The notes under the pieces are model-generated. The model saw only the letters and a list, made by a program, of their open reading frames with translations, did no database searches and was not told the DNA's origin. The position numbers were made by a program, and so were the translations under genes. Of a stretch of 64,000 nucleotides of DNA, positions 1 to 12,712 are shown piece after piece. The stretch's first letter is position 1. The number at the start of each line of letters is the position of its first letter. The stretch is from Patagioenas fasciata (taxonomy: Eukaryota > Chordata > Aves > Columbiformes > Columbidae): positions 48,631,001-48,695,000 of the forward strand of contig NC_092524.1 in the NCBI RefSeq assembly GCF_037038585.1, read 5' to 3'.

Positions 1-3000
1 GCCAATGGATTTGCTCATATAATGAGCTGAGCAACATGTGTAAAAAATTTGGGACTTACCGAAAGTATTTAATCCATACAACCAGAGGAATGTCAAGGAG
101 AGGTAGGGGTTCCCTTTGGGTGCTGTTTTCTGTGTGGTATTGCACCAGGTACTGGAGAGCTGAGCAGGAAGAGTCATTTTGAGAAGGATTTCTGATGTTG
201 TGGAGTGTGCAAGCTTACACTCTGCAGCATCCAGCATCCCAGGGAGTGTGGGACTGTCAGCACCTTTCTGCAGATAATGGTTTTACAGAACTATTGCATT
301 CAATCACTGCTGAGACTTGATTTTGCACCCTTCCAGTTTTTGGAGAGTTTTACAAAAGGAAATTAATCCATTGTTCTGTTACACTGAAAGGATTTTCCTG
401 TGATGTTGTAAAATCTAACTGTACTGATTCATCCAGTTGTGAGAATGGATAATTTTCTTCTTGCGTTTGTTACTTTAAAGAACTTATATGTCCTTTCATG
501 TCCTTACATGTGCAAGTCTTCTCTGTTTCTTTTAATGCAGAAATGTAGTTCTTGGTGTTACGCCTTTGCACTGTGTTCTTGTCTTCTCTGTGCTTCTCTG
601 GAGAAGGGAAGGTGGTTGTGGTTTCTCATTTATATTTCTTACAATTTTAACATGCAATAAGCCAAATTAAATATAGTCCTCCTACAATGGTTACTATACC
701 TTTATTTTTTCAAATGACATGAGCTCTATTTTGGTTCAAGTCTATATGGAAAAGGTATGTAGTTCAGACTATCTTAGATGTTAGAAACCTCTTTTGCTTG
801 AAACTGATTCTAAAATCTTCATTGGTTTGAATTCTGATGAGAATTTGTTTCCTGTGTAACAAACATGATTGCTTTCTGATGAGAAAAGTCATTGTTTAGT
901 TTTGGAGCTTCCCAAGTGGATGAGGTTTTTGGGGTTGCTGGCTGTGCATCTTAATTTAGGAAACACAGGACAGGGAGGGGACTATATCAGGGGGACATCA
1001 AGCGCAGTCCCCTGCCCTCATAGGCAATTGCACAATTGCTTCCTCTTTCCTGGCTGTATGAGATATATCTCATCTCTTCCAATTTTCTGCTTCTGCGATT
1101 TCTCTTGAAGTGCTGTTGTAAAATCAGATTTTTTGTACAATTTTTAAGTTTAACTTATTTTCCAATCTGTATGTATTCATATATGTCAATTTAACCTCCA
1201 CTTGTTTTGTGCCAATATTGTCCTTCAGCTCCTCTTTGTTTTTCAAGTTTATCTGTCAGTTGTGTTTACACAGGATTGTATTGCCTGTGCTTTGTGTCAA
1301 CAATGTCCCCCCCCACGCCTGCCAGCCCCCCACGCTCTTCTGGGCAATCTGTGTAGCACAACTGATTCTATCAAGAAGATATACCAGGGCTAATGCAAAT
1401 TCAAACATACAAGTCCAAAAGTTGCAGCTGCAGGCAGGTTTCAGTGCTTCTGCTCCTGAGAATGTTCAGCTATGTTCAGGAGGATCTATTCACTCAGCTG
1501 CAGCACCAGATAAGTATTGCTGCTTTCTTAGAGACTCAAGTTGGGTCTTTGCAAGCTGTGTTTGGGTATCTTTGTACCATACATTTGGTTCTGAGCTTGG
1601 CTGGCTTTGTAGACACAGCTCAGTGCATCTTCACAGAAATGTTATGCGGTTACATTTGTTTCAAACCCCTTTTACTGCAGTGGTGTGATCAGTTTGAGGC
1701 ATGCATTCTCAACCAAAGGCTTCATTCCCTTCCAGTGTGGTGGTATTCAACATAACTTCAACACTTTGTATATGTATTTCTTTTCTCTGAACACTCCTAT
1801 TTTTCCAACTTTTAGTGGCAGCTGGTATTAAATTATAATGCCTGGTTAGAAGGGAGAGGGGCTGTCCTCTGATTTCCTATTGTCAGCCTAGGAGATAAGC
1901 ATTTTAACATGTTAGATGACATGTTGGCTCCGTTTATAAAACCTATATCAGAGACGAGATCATGTGATATGTAGTCTAGAGCCTTGCAGTGATTCCCAAG
2001 ATGGTTAGTAATGGGCTTGTGAACTTGTGACTGGAGAATAGTAAATCTGGCCTTTGAGATAATTGAAAAGACATCACTTGTAATGTGAGCAGCTGTACTG
2101 AAGGATGATCGCTGCTCTTTGGGGACAGAGGGTAATACCTTGTTGCACACAATTTCGAGGCCCTGCACCCAGTATTGATCTACTTTGGCCGTGTCTTAAC
2201 ATCCCTTAATCAGTGGCACAATGAATTTCTGACTTGTCCTACTCCTGTCCCCCTCCTCTCACAAGAGGTATTTGTTAGCAAACTCATTTAATGTCATTAA
2301 TGTAAAACTTAGGTTACAAAACTGGCTATGAAAAGAAGTAATATGTAGGAAAATGAGACATTTATAGCAGCACAGAGAAGGAGTATTTTACATTTAAAAA
2401 TATAGGAATAGGCAAAAAGGAGGAATGTAAGCTCTTTAGCATGCTTCATTTACATATGACATAGTGCTTTCAGCATTGTTCTCCACACAACTCCTGATCT
2501 TAATCTGATATGCATCATAGTGACTGAAGTGATGATAATCCAGTAGGCTTCTTATTATTGTTACAGTGAGATATATGTGGTACCTGATTCTCATTTCTTT
2601 CTTCTTTGAATGAAACATCTTGAGCAGAAGTGGCAAATTCTAGTTTTTAAATTACTTTAAATATATCCAGGTTATTGTTGAAGGAATTTTTTATTTCTAC
2701 AGAGGTATTATGAGTGCACAATCACTTCATTAGCATTCATGGAATTGTGCTAGAATTTGGCTTATGATGCGTGTACCCCAGTACTTGCTGAAAGAAGTTC
2801 CTGGTTTGGAGCTGCCCATGAAGGTGGCACTCAGCACTGATGAGAGTCACTGGATGGTTTCTGGTTTCTTGGATGCCAAACAAAAAAAATAATTTAGCAT
2901 CTTACAGAAATTTCTTACCTTTCACATCTGCATTTCTGTGTCAAAAGCCACCGTTTTCCTGGGAGGGTGAGTTGCTCCTTTACCAGAACTGCTGATACAG

Positions 3001-3690
3001 TAAGTGGTTTGGGGGTGGGGAGGTCATTCTTATCACCCAGGCAAGGCCAGGTCCGAGGAATGCATTTGAACCAGTCAAAGCTCAAAGCTTTAGCTGCTGA
3101 GCATAGTTCAGTGTTTTTTAAGAAGTCATTAATTTTTAATGTTGATGTGTTTTTTGGACTGCGGTGCAACTAGAACAAATTCTTTGTGCTCACTGCTTAT
3201 TGGAATAGGCGATAAGTTCCTGAAACCAGGTAAATGTTTGTTAGGATAAGTTCATCTGCAGGACTGTGCTCTCTGGTGAGATTGTTGCTTTCTGTTTTAC
3301 TCTAGTGTGATGCCTAGTGGCATTGCCTGTCTTCATTTGAATTATACTTTTGCTAGACGGAAGGGTGAAGGGACAATAGTTGATCTTGTTGCTTGCTTAA
3401 AATATGAACAAAGAAAATTACTCCCTGCATGATGTGGGACTTTCAGTTTGTATTGCCTGGACTAAATAGCCCGTGGTACACTGCACTGCCTTGGGTGTAT
3501 AAATTAGGTCTAGAGATGACTGGAACCATTATGAATTGTAGCATAAGCAGGCAGACCTCTGCAAAAGTAAATTCATCTGCTGCAAATATGGTTCAACCAC
3601 AGATGTGAATACAGCTTGTTTAAATGGCACAGGGAGAAGCAAGAGAAGGGACTGCGCAGCCATCTGATTGTCTCACATCATACATGTAAA
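1..3690. other. Non-coding stretch, nothing recognised
   Basis: I see no gene, RNA gene or recognisable mobile element here. Two overlapping + frames at 1209-1688 (159 codons) and 1393-1755 (120 codons) are open, but their translations are rich in Cys, Ser and Leu, show no domain, and overlap each other in different frames, which fits chance openness. A short C-rich run lies at about 1306-1340. Confidence 0.6.
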
Positions 3691-3699
3691 ACCATGTAT

Positions 3700-4502
3700 T
3701 GGGTGTGAATGGCAAGGTGGCTGTGGGGTGGTCTCTGTGCGACAAGATCAGGAGCTGCCCAGTGCCAGACTCAGCTGGCTCCAAAATGAGCCCACTGCAG
3801 GACACAGCTGAGCCCATCAACCGAGCCAGTGGTGTTGGTGAAAGCATGTTCAATAGAGGACAGAAAATGCCAAGAAGGGGAGTGGGGGAGGTGATAAACA
3901 GCAGAGGTAACACCAAGGTGAGAGGAGGAGGAGGAGATGCCCCATGGCAGAGCAGATATCCAGTACAACCTGTGGAAGATCCCATACTGCAGCAGATGGA
4001 TATTCCTAAAAGAACTGGCCAGTGGAGCATCCATGCCGGAACAGGGAAAAAGTGTAAGAAGGAGGGAGCAGCAGAAAATGCTGTGTACTGACCTTAACAC
4101 AAACCCCCCCCCCATTGCACATCTGTTGCCTTGCTGCAGAGGCTGAGTGTAGCTTGTGTCGATAGCAAGGGGGGAGGAGAAGAGTCTGTAGTCAAGGAGT
4201 GGGGCTGAACCTGGGAAATGGGGAGGAGCCATGTTCTAGATATATTTTTATGTTTGTATTTCAGTTTCCTGCTATCCAAATATAGTAAATAAATATATAT
4301 TTACTGGTAATAAATTGATTTCCCCAAGCTGAGTCTGTTTTGCCCACAACAGTAATTGGTAAGTAATCTCCCTGTCTTTATCTTGACCCACGAGCATTCT
4401 CACTCCTGTTCTCTTTAGCAGAAGCGAGTGCAAACTAGGAAGGAGTGTAAGCAAGCAGCTGGGCAGGGGTTTGGCTACCAGCCATGTCCAAGCCACCACC
4501 AA
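3700..4502 (+). mobile_element. Degraded solo LTR of an avian endogenous-retrovirus-type element
   Basis: The segment matches, from memory, a common bird LTR family. A purine- and G-rich part (about 3770-4080) is followed by a phrase ending in a C run (about 4090-4113). Next come an AATAAA-containing stretch near 4307 and a U5-like block at about 4318-4400 containing 'gagtctgttttgcccac' and 'taattggtaagtaatctccc'. It ends near 4487-4502 with 'ccaagccaccacca', a worn form of the family's CAACCCACCACA-like terminus. Sense is taken as + because the AATAAA precedes the U5-like block. The 5' edge is not sharp; 3700 is an estimate. No gag, pol or env reading frame and no second LTR are visible nearby, so this is probably a solo LTR left by recombination. 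The overlapping open frames here (3620-4232) are LTR sequence, not genes. The exact family name cannot be fixed without a repeat-library search. Confidence 0.72.
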
Positions 4503-7500
4503 GCATTAGGGGAACAGTTTTGTGCAAATGGGGAGGGTAAAACTCCTTGAATTCTTTTGTTGTAAACCTGATCCTTCCCCCATATGGTTAAGTTTGACAC
4601 TGAAGAGTACTTTGAATCTAAAACTGCTTATTTTAAAATGAGGAAAGAAATAGGTCAAGATAGCTAAAGGTGTCTGCCTTAAAAACAGTAAATTTAGTCT
4701 TCAAAGGTTCATCACTGTGTCTCATGCTGACCAGGTTTGTGCTGCTGCTTATGATCTGTGCATCCTGACTCCCTTCCCATGTCAGAGCTGTTTGTTAATA
4801 GAGTATAGACAGTGTGCTTGGAAATGTGCAGTTCTAAGAATGAGCAGCAAACTGACTCTCTAGGCAAATTTAGATGAAGCCATGGAATCTAACTATACTC
4901 ATTTAATGCTTTAAAAGAATTTAGAAACCCTCACAGGACCTGGAATTAGTTTTCAAAGTATGGAAGGACTACTGTTTGAAGGTAAAACGGTGCTTTATTG
5001 TACTGATATAAACAACTCTTTTCTCTGACTTTAATGAAAGTGCTTTAATTATTCTTGATAGAAATAGGCTATTCTTTTGAGAATTTTCCAGAAGATCAAT
5101 ATTAGGTCTGAAACTCACTAACAACCCTGGTAGTTTTTGTTGTTGGATTTCTCTGTTATATATGTCCTTTATGTTTGATTGACAGAATTATCTAAGTGTG
5201 GATAAAACCAACATAAAGAAGCATGCCATATAATTTTAGCCCATGCTTCTGAACGCAGGGTATTCTTTCTAGAATTGTGTGCAAACCTATTGTCAGTTTC
5301 TATCCCCATGTCTGGAATGCTGGGGACATTCAGACCTTGGGAGCTCATTGACGTGACAAGTGGTGTCATTGAAAGGGTGTCAAGCCAAGGAGAGGTATGA
5401 ATTAGTATAGATGGAGAGAGGATAGTCTTCAAAATGTGGGGGTAAGGGGACAGTATGGTCCATTTGGAACAAGGATGAAATGGGCATTCTTCAAAAATCT
5501 GCTAAGGAAGTACAAATTAATATCTAAAGTTGTCCAGGCCTTCCTGAAACATTATACAAAGAGGAGTTAAGGTGTAAAACAGAGGTAAAGGTCAGCAGAA
5601 AAGTGTATGCAAGCAATAACTTATGCAAAGTGGAATGTAGGATAAAAAGGGATATAAGATTAATACGATGATTGGATATCTTCTGTAAAATATCTCTAAG
5701 CTTTTGCCTTGGGCAGTCGTCTATAGACTACATTGACTAATCAAACAGTGGAATACCTCAGGCAGAGTTGCCTCCTGAGGATAAAAGCTGTGATTAGAAC
5801 ATGCAGAGTATTATTAAAGATGAAGTTTGTTCTCTAGATTTCTGATGCAAAAAGGAACAGAATTTTTTTCTGGAGTAGAAAGTTTAATAATGCCTATTCA
5901 ACAGAAGGTGTGGTGTTTTTTTATTAGGTAGGCTTAGATTATTTTTAACAACCTTGGTGGGGAGGAATATGAGGTCATTTTGCTAGTTCCTTACAATACA
6001 TATGCCGTTTATTGGAAAATGGCTACTACAGTATGTGATGTTACATAACAAACTTGTAATCATTCAAGTTAGAAGGTAAAACTTAGCTATAATGCTGCAA
6101 AAAATAACCTGAATAAGATGAAAAGCATCTTGAAGTTTTGAAAAATGGCAACTGAAAGATATTGTGCAGCTAGGAGTAAGGAAGAATGCTGGAATGGGAA
6201 AATACCAGTATAATCATAATCTCCTCTCAAGACACCTTCTGTGTTGCATTTCCCAAGTCTTTTTCCCTAATTCTACAGTTAACAAGTGATGAAAATTTTA
6301 CCGCTTTGTATAAGTGATGATTTCACAACTGAGTAGGCTTTCATCTTTAATGTGGTAATAAATTCTTACTATAAATTGTTGAAAAGGCATGTTTCTATTA
6401 ATATTTCTTAATTAAACATTTTTCTTCAATGATGGATTTATTTTGCAAGGGAAATAAATTTCACGTATGTTAAGACAATTAATAGGAGCTCTGCATTCCT
6501 TTTCTGAAGATTTTTTTCCCTGTTGGTATTCTCACATCTTTCAAAGGTGGCTATGATTATTCAAAAATACCTGTCCGTGACAAACACCTGACATGTCCTT
6601 TATGTCTTAGGATGTGTAGAGTGCTTTGACTGATATATTCACTTTAAAATGTATCAAGTGTTGCTGTAACTTTTCTTTATAAAAAATGCAAACCCTACAT
6701 AAAAACCTTCTGTGCCTCATGGTTCAGTGCTTCATTACCAGCAACACTCCGTGGCTCAGATGCAAGACCAGAGCCCGCTGCAATGCAGTGGTCAGGAAAG
6801 TTTTGGGAGTGGGAAGCAGTTTCGTCTTCTGTCTTCTATCACCTTGCATTTGTCCTTAGAAGTCTCCTGTATAAAAATGCATTTGATGTTTTCCTACTTT
6901 GCTCGTGGGGTCTAGTCCTACAACCAGAGTAATACAGTTGCTAAGAGATGTCATCAGCCCTAAAAACCTCTCACTGGCTTATGAATGCTTCTGAATATGG
7001 TGAAAGAGAATAGTGGACCAACTGATTAATAATTGATAGCCTTCATTAATGGCTTCAGCCTTTGTAATTAACCTTCTGTTCCATCTGAAACATGTCTACA
7101 TTTTCAGGTCAAGCACTTTGGTGGGATACACTGAACTGTCAAAATGAAATATGAAGTGGTGTGCTGGGAGCTGCAGAACAGGTTACACACAGTACTGGGG
7201 GACTGAGACAAGTTCTGTTTAAAATTCACTGTTGTGTGCCAACTTCGTTATGCACACTTCATTAAATACATTTTAGATCAGTCCACCCATAATGCCATGG
7301 CTGCTGTGTATATGATAGAAGGCAGGATACTTACTGATCCTGGATTCCTTTTTAGAAGAGCCTGGGATGTGACATGACAGGGCAGAACCACTTATATTGT
7401 GCACAAGCCTCTCCATGAAGCTTCTGTGTCCAGCCTGAGGCACAGTATTGCACAGTTACATTGTTCCTCACCACTCAATTTTATTCTTCTGTTGGCTGTT

Positions 7501-9465
7501 CCTCAAAACATATGTGACTAACTTCCATGCCAGTTTCCAACTGTGAGATTTTAGAAAGAAGACCCAATTCCTACCCAGTAGATGCACACATAGAGATTAG
7601 AGGCAGGGGAGTACAAGTTCTGCTACCAGCGTGGATTGCTGCTCACTGGGTCCCACTGAAAATGAGGGCAAGAGAACTAGTAATTGCTGTGCCGTCTGTC
7701 ATTTAGTCTTACTGGGATGTTTCTGTATTTGTTTTAAAAAAACCCTGTTGTTATGGTTAAAAATAAAAACCCTGGAATGGAGATTAGAAAAACCTACTTC
7801 AACAACAATCATCGCTGTGGTAATAATAGGAAAATATAAGGAAACATACATGGGGAAATACTATCAACAAATTGAAACAAATTCACCCCAGAAACATGAT
7901 GTAAATTTACAGTAATTATCACTCTCAACTTCAGTCTGAGCTGAGTGTGACCAAAGCTGACTGACCCAAGTGTACTTTAATGGGGAAACAGTTGATGCTT
8001 CAATAGCCTAAATGAAGAGCTGATTCAGGCTCCATTCAGAAAGAAAAGCTGGCTGAAACTATTGACATTTCTGCTTCTCTTTGCAATTATAAGAAACATT
8101 ATTGCCACCTCTTGGAAGATGATTAAAATAATTGCCATCTTTTTGTTCTCCTCCTTCGACAGCAATCGCTGTGTGCCTGCTTCCTTCTGTGTCTTGTTGT
8201 GTTATGCTTTGAATTTCTTTTGCTAGGGAAAAAGCTAGGATCAGCATAATTGGGCCATTTCCCTGTCACAGTGGTTTCCTTTTGAATCTTGTTACTCTCC
8301 GTGGGTTATAGTGAGGTCAATCATATTCAGTCAAATGGCTGAGCAGATAAAAAGTGTACTAGAACAATGTACTTGTGGTCCATGCAGGCTGGAGTGAAAA
8401 CGTGAAAGGACAGTCTGGGCTTTTGCTGGTTTTTAGCAACGCTTTGCCTACTTAGGACTTGCACTCACCTGAATTTGTCCTGCGAAAACAGCATTTAAGT
8501 GGCCTTGTGACATATGAGTCACCACTCGTCAACATTAATATCATGCATGATGGCTCTCTGATGGTCATGTCAAAATTTAGCAACCCTCTATACTCATTTG
8601 CTGTCATAGGAAAGTATCTCTCTATATTCGTGCAACATCATGGCACAGTGCTACCGGAATGATGAAAGGTGACCTTGCAGTATCATGCACGTTGTTGCAA
8701 TATCATAATGCAAAACCATCTCAGATTGATTCAGGGCTGTGACCCAGCATACTGATTATTGATTCACCGTTAGGGTTCAGTCTCATACCTACTGTACCAT
8801 TGCCACCATTATTGACTCAGGAGCGTGAGGCCAGGTCGTTCTGTTGGACATCACAAAGCAGTTTTGAGATCCACTCTCTGCATGTTGATGCAATGCTACT
8901 GTATCTGTTGTTACAGTCTACTTTACCTCTTTATGGAGATTATCAGATGTTTGGGGCAAAGTTTACTCTTGCTTGTAAATTATTAATATGACCTTATAAA
9001 TTGAGTAATGCTTTAATCTTACTATGTACCGATGTGCACAATGTTATATGCTCATTATTACTCTAGTGAGGCAAGCTCTCATCTGTTGACAGTGTATCTC
9101 CATCTCTACTGTCACCATCAAGGCACACAGATATATTGGAAAATCATTATTAGGGATCAGAAATTTTAAAATCAAGAGTTTCCATGGATTGAGGATGAAT
9201 TTATTATTTTTATTAAATTGTTTCTGAGAAATTATTTTGCTAATTGTTTTAGTACAGGATGGTATTTTATATTTTCAAGCGTAGCTCCTGTTGTTTTCAG
9301 TTGCAGCTGTGAATGCTCAGTACTTCAGCAAATCATATCCTGGGGCCTATAGTTGGCAAGTAAAAATGAACAGTAAAACAGTTCTTTTTACCTATTTTGA
9401 ATATCTGACCGTGCAAATATTCTTCTAACAGTTTTGTGTGTGTTTAGTGTTTCCTTGGCTTTAAC
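4503..9465. other. Non-coding stretch, nothing firm
   Basis: No gene or recognised repeat. Open frames are all under about 95 codons and show no domain. An AT-rich block at about 7010-7125, with repeated TAAT/ATTA cores, has the texture of conserved non-coding DNA, but this is only an impression. Confidence 0.5.
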
Positions 9466-9528
9466 CAAAACAAGCAAACAAACAAAAAATCTGATATTCT
9501 ACCATTGGACAACTGAGGGAATAGTGTG

Positions 9529-9559
<31 letters not shown>

Positions 9560-9595
9560 TTGGTGTGGTTTGGTTTTGTTTTGTTTTTTTTTTGG
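9466..9595. repeat. A/C tract followed by TTTTG simple repeat
   Basis: A short AAAC-type run (about 9466-9490) is followed after about 35 bases by a TTTTG-type array (about 9524-9595) with occasional GG interruptions. The base composition on one strand is almost only T and G. It has no coding potential. Confidence 0.85.
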
Positions 9596-10576
9596 TAGCT
9601 GTGATGTCCTAAAGATTAAAGCAGGATTTGTATGGTGATAATGACTTTCATTAGACTACCTAGCAGATTAACTCAAGCAAACTTCTGGGAAAATGGTGTT
9701 TTCTTCTTGAAAGCTGTAGTAAACTGATGGTTTTTTTCCCTGCTTCAGGATGTGAAAAAAGGACTTATATGTTCCAAAAATGTAATTTTCCTACCTGTAC
9801 CAGGTTGGTCTAAGAAAATATGCCATGTCACTTCATAGACCTTCCCAAGGTTGTCCTTCGTGCAGAGCAATCACTTAAGTGAGTTGAGACAATTAATTTG
9901 ATCAGTTGCTCACAAATGTTTGCTTAAGGTATAGAAATGTTGTGGTTTAAGAAGTCTTGGGGGTCTTCCTGACTCCGAAGAGGAAGAGTATTGAAGGAGC
10001 TGAGATTCTTTTGGGGCTAAGATTTCATGAAGCAAACAACCTAAGACAGATGCATAGTGTTGGAAACTTCAGCCTAAACATTTTTAATTTTGCAATTGTA
10101 ATAGCATAAAATAAGTTTTAATGGGAAATGTCAAGCACCTTTATTAAGAAGTCCGTTCCATAATAGTCTTTAATGTAGTAAATGTAGTAAAAGGATCTGT
10201 TGATTTTATTCAGCTTATCCCCTGATTCAGGCTTTGAGTAGTCTTTATTAATTTTTAGAGGTTGTGTGGTGATATTGTTTTACATCATAATACGATCTTG
10301 CAGGAGTATATGTCATATGTCAAACACTGGATTATGGCATCAGATAAATTGGGTGAGTTGAACAGCATGATGACAGAAAGGCAGGGGGATATTTCTTCAC
10401 ATTGCTAATTATCAGTGCTACAAAAGAATGCAGAGAAGTGACAAGAAGTAGTTAAAAGAGGCTTTCATACAGATGGCCTAAGGTTAGTTGAATATTTTTG
10501 AAGCTAAACTGTGAGGTTATTCCTTGAGTTGCATAACTAGTCTTTTCAATAACATTAATTTCAACATCTGTAAATT

Positions 10577-10622
10577 GGTTGTTTTGGTTTGTTGTTGTTT
10601 TTTTTTTTTTTCTTTTTTTCCC
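10577..10622 (+). repeat. Poly-T / TTG simple repeat
   Basis: A T-rich tract with a run of about 14 T, interrupted by G and C. The small open frames crossing it (10524-10813) owe their Phe-rich translation to the tract and are not genes. Confidence 0.85.
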
Positions 10623-12187
10623 TATCCTCCTACAGTTTTAATTTTCTTTCTTGGGTTTTTATATTTCATTCACTTCATTTGCTGGCTCTTACTTTATGCA
10701 AGTTTGTGTCCCTTGCTCTCCAGAGGACTACACAGAAAAGTATCTGCATATGCCAGCTCACATTGTTAATAAATGAAAAAGCTATTTGGAAATATACCAG
10801 AAATCCCTGCTAGAAATACATGAATATTATTAATGAATAGGCCACAAAGTATATCTGTTCTCCTAGCTCCAAGCAAACACCTCAGCCAAGGAGCAGTGAC
10901 TAACTTCGGCTAGAGTTTATTGGTGTGTGTCTGATTTTGTGTAAAACCATGTACATCGTATAACCACATGAGTTTGACACCCCTATTATATATACCTATA
11001 TCAGAATTTGGACCACTTTGTGCTGGATGCTACAGGGCACTCAGTCTGTGGTCCAAGTTGTATTAATTCAATAGCTGTGAATCTTCTATTAGTCTAAAGG
11101 GATAGGACTAGTCATTTTGCCCTCAGAACCATAGAGTTTTAACTTGTCTATGTTGGCTTGAGTCCATACATGCACACAACACGGGAGCTTCAAAAACAGA
11201 TGGCATATATAGGAGGATGCAAAATAGGTCAGGTAATGAATACATGAAATGTATTTGAGAAAGCTTTCCTCTATTGTCAGTAGGCAGAATTGGATAGTAT
11301 GCAGTTTTCTTCTAGCCTTTTTTCCCTATGTAGCACTATGGATATTGTAGCACTGCATGTGGGTGTAAAGTCTAACTGTAGCCCTAACCAGATCATTTAA
11401 AGTTGTATACATTGTTTCCTTCAGTAGCTCCATCTTTCATTCAAATGATCATCTGTTTGAACACAGTGGCAAAACTATTTGAGGGGAAAAATACATCAAG
11501 TCTTACAAAGTGATTAATGATGATGGCGCTCAAAGATATTGAATACCTAGGATATTGTATAGGTTAGGCAGGGTTTTTTACTATAATTTTTTGTCAGCTC
11601 CCGTATGTTTTCATTCTTTCTGCTGCGGGCACAGCTGCATTAGACATTCAGACTTCAGGAACCAAATTCTGTTGGTGACTCTGAGGTATTTTTAGGATGC
11701 AGATGTTATCTGCAAGGAACCAAAAGGAAACCATTTTTCTGCCCAAATACATTTTTAAAAGGCTCAAATGCATCTATTCCCTCATACATAATTCCTCTGA
11801 GATGAATTTGTAATTAATCACTTTAATAAGGAAAAACAGTTAAAACCTGGCTGAGACTGTTAGGCAGAGGCTTTTGAGTGGTGAGACTATGTATGTGCAG
11901 AGGTATATGTGTGGAGGATGGCACTGAGGGATAGAAGGCCTGCATATCTAAGAAAAATTATATTTTTAATAGAATAAAATTATTATGTAAACCGGTCCAG
12001 ATCTTTGTCTTTAATTTTAATTTGTATCTTCAAAATCCTTCTTGTAGTCTTTCTGATTGTGGTGGGTTTTTTTTGAGGTTTGTTCATGCAGGATGGCCCC
12101 TCAGGCAGTGGGGGAAGTTTTCCCATCTAATAAAGACTAAAGGTAAAGTGAAGGAAGATCAACTGTATTTTGAAGAGAGTGGAAAAT

Positions 12188-12272
12188 AAAAATTAAAACA
12201 AAAATAAAAAAACTTACATGCACACACAAAAAACAAACCAAAACCAACAACAACAACAAAACAAAACACCAC
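12188..12272. repeat. A/C-rich simple repeat (AAAC, AAC)
   Basis: An A-rich tract passing into AAC triplets and AAAAC units. It is the same class as the T/G tracts elsewhere in the window, read from the other strand. A smaller example lies at about 12683-12712. Confidence 0.8.
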
Positions 12273-12712
12273 CGGAACACCCTCCATGGCATAATTATAC
12301 ATTTCTATGCAGAGCTGAAAAAGGAAGTTGTAGAGTTGTAGTCATTGGTATAGATTTAATGAACAATATCTAAAATGCATGGAGACTTATCACCAAAGGA
12401 GTGGCAGATGTTGAACGTCATGCCTTTAAAACCATGGGAACATTATTTTATTTTGAACGTTGCTAGCATATCCTGCCACCTTCATTTTCTGATTCAGTGC
12501 AGTTTGCTTTAAAAAACTTTCAGTAATGCAAAATGAGATGGAAGGTAGCATCTGGATTCACATGGTTTGCAGACAGATTTGAGCCTGTGGTTGCTTCTAA
12601 CAACACAGTAGAGTTCCCATCTTTCAACTGAAGTGTACAGCAAAGCTTTCTGGGAACTCACTCTCTCCTACCAGCCCCCCTCAAAAAAACCCAAACCAAA
12701 CAGAAAAAACCT

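Noticed and set aside
1209..1755. Two overlapping + open frames of 159 and 120 codons
   Set aside because: Different frames over the same bases, Cys/Ser/Leu-rich random-looking translations, no splice or domain support.
3620..4232. Open frames of 130-153 codons on both strands
   Set aside because: They lie almost entirely in the degraded LTR.
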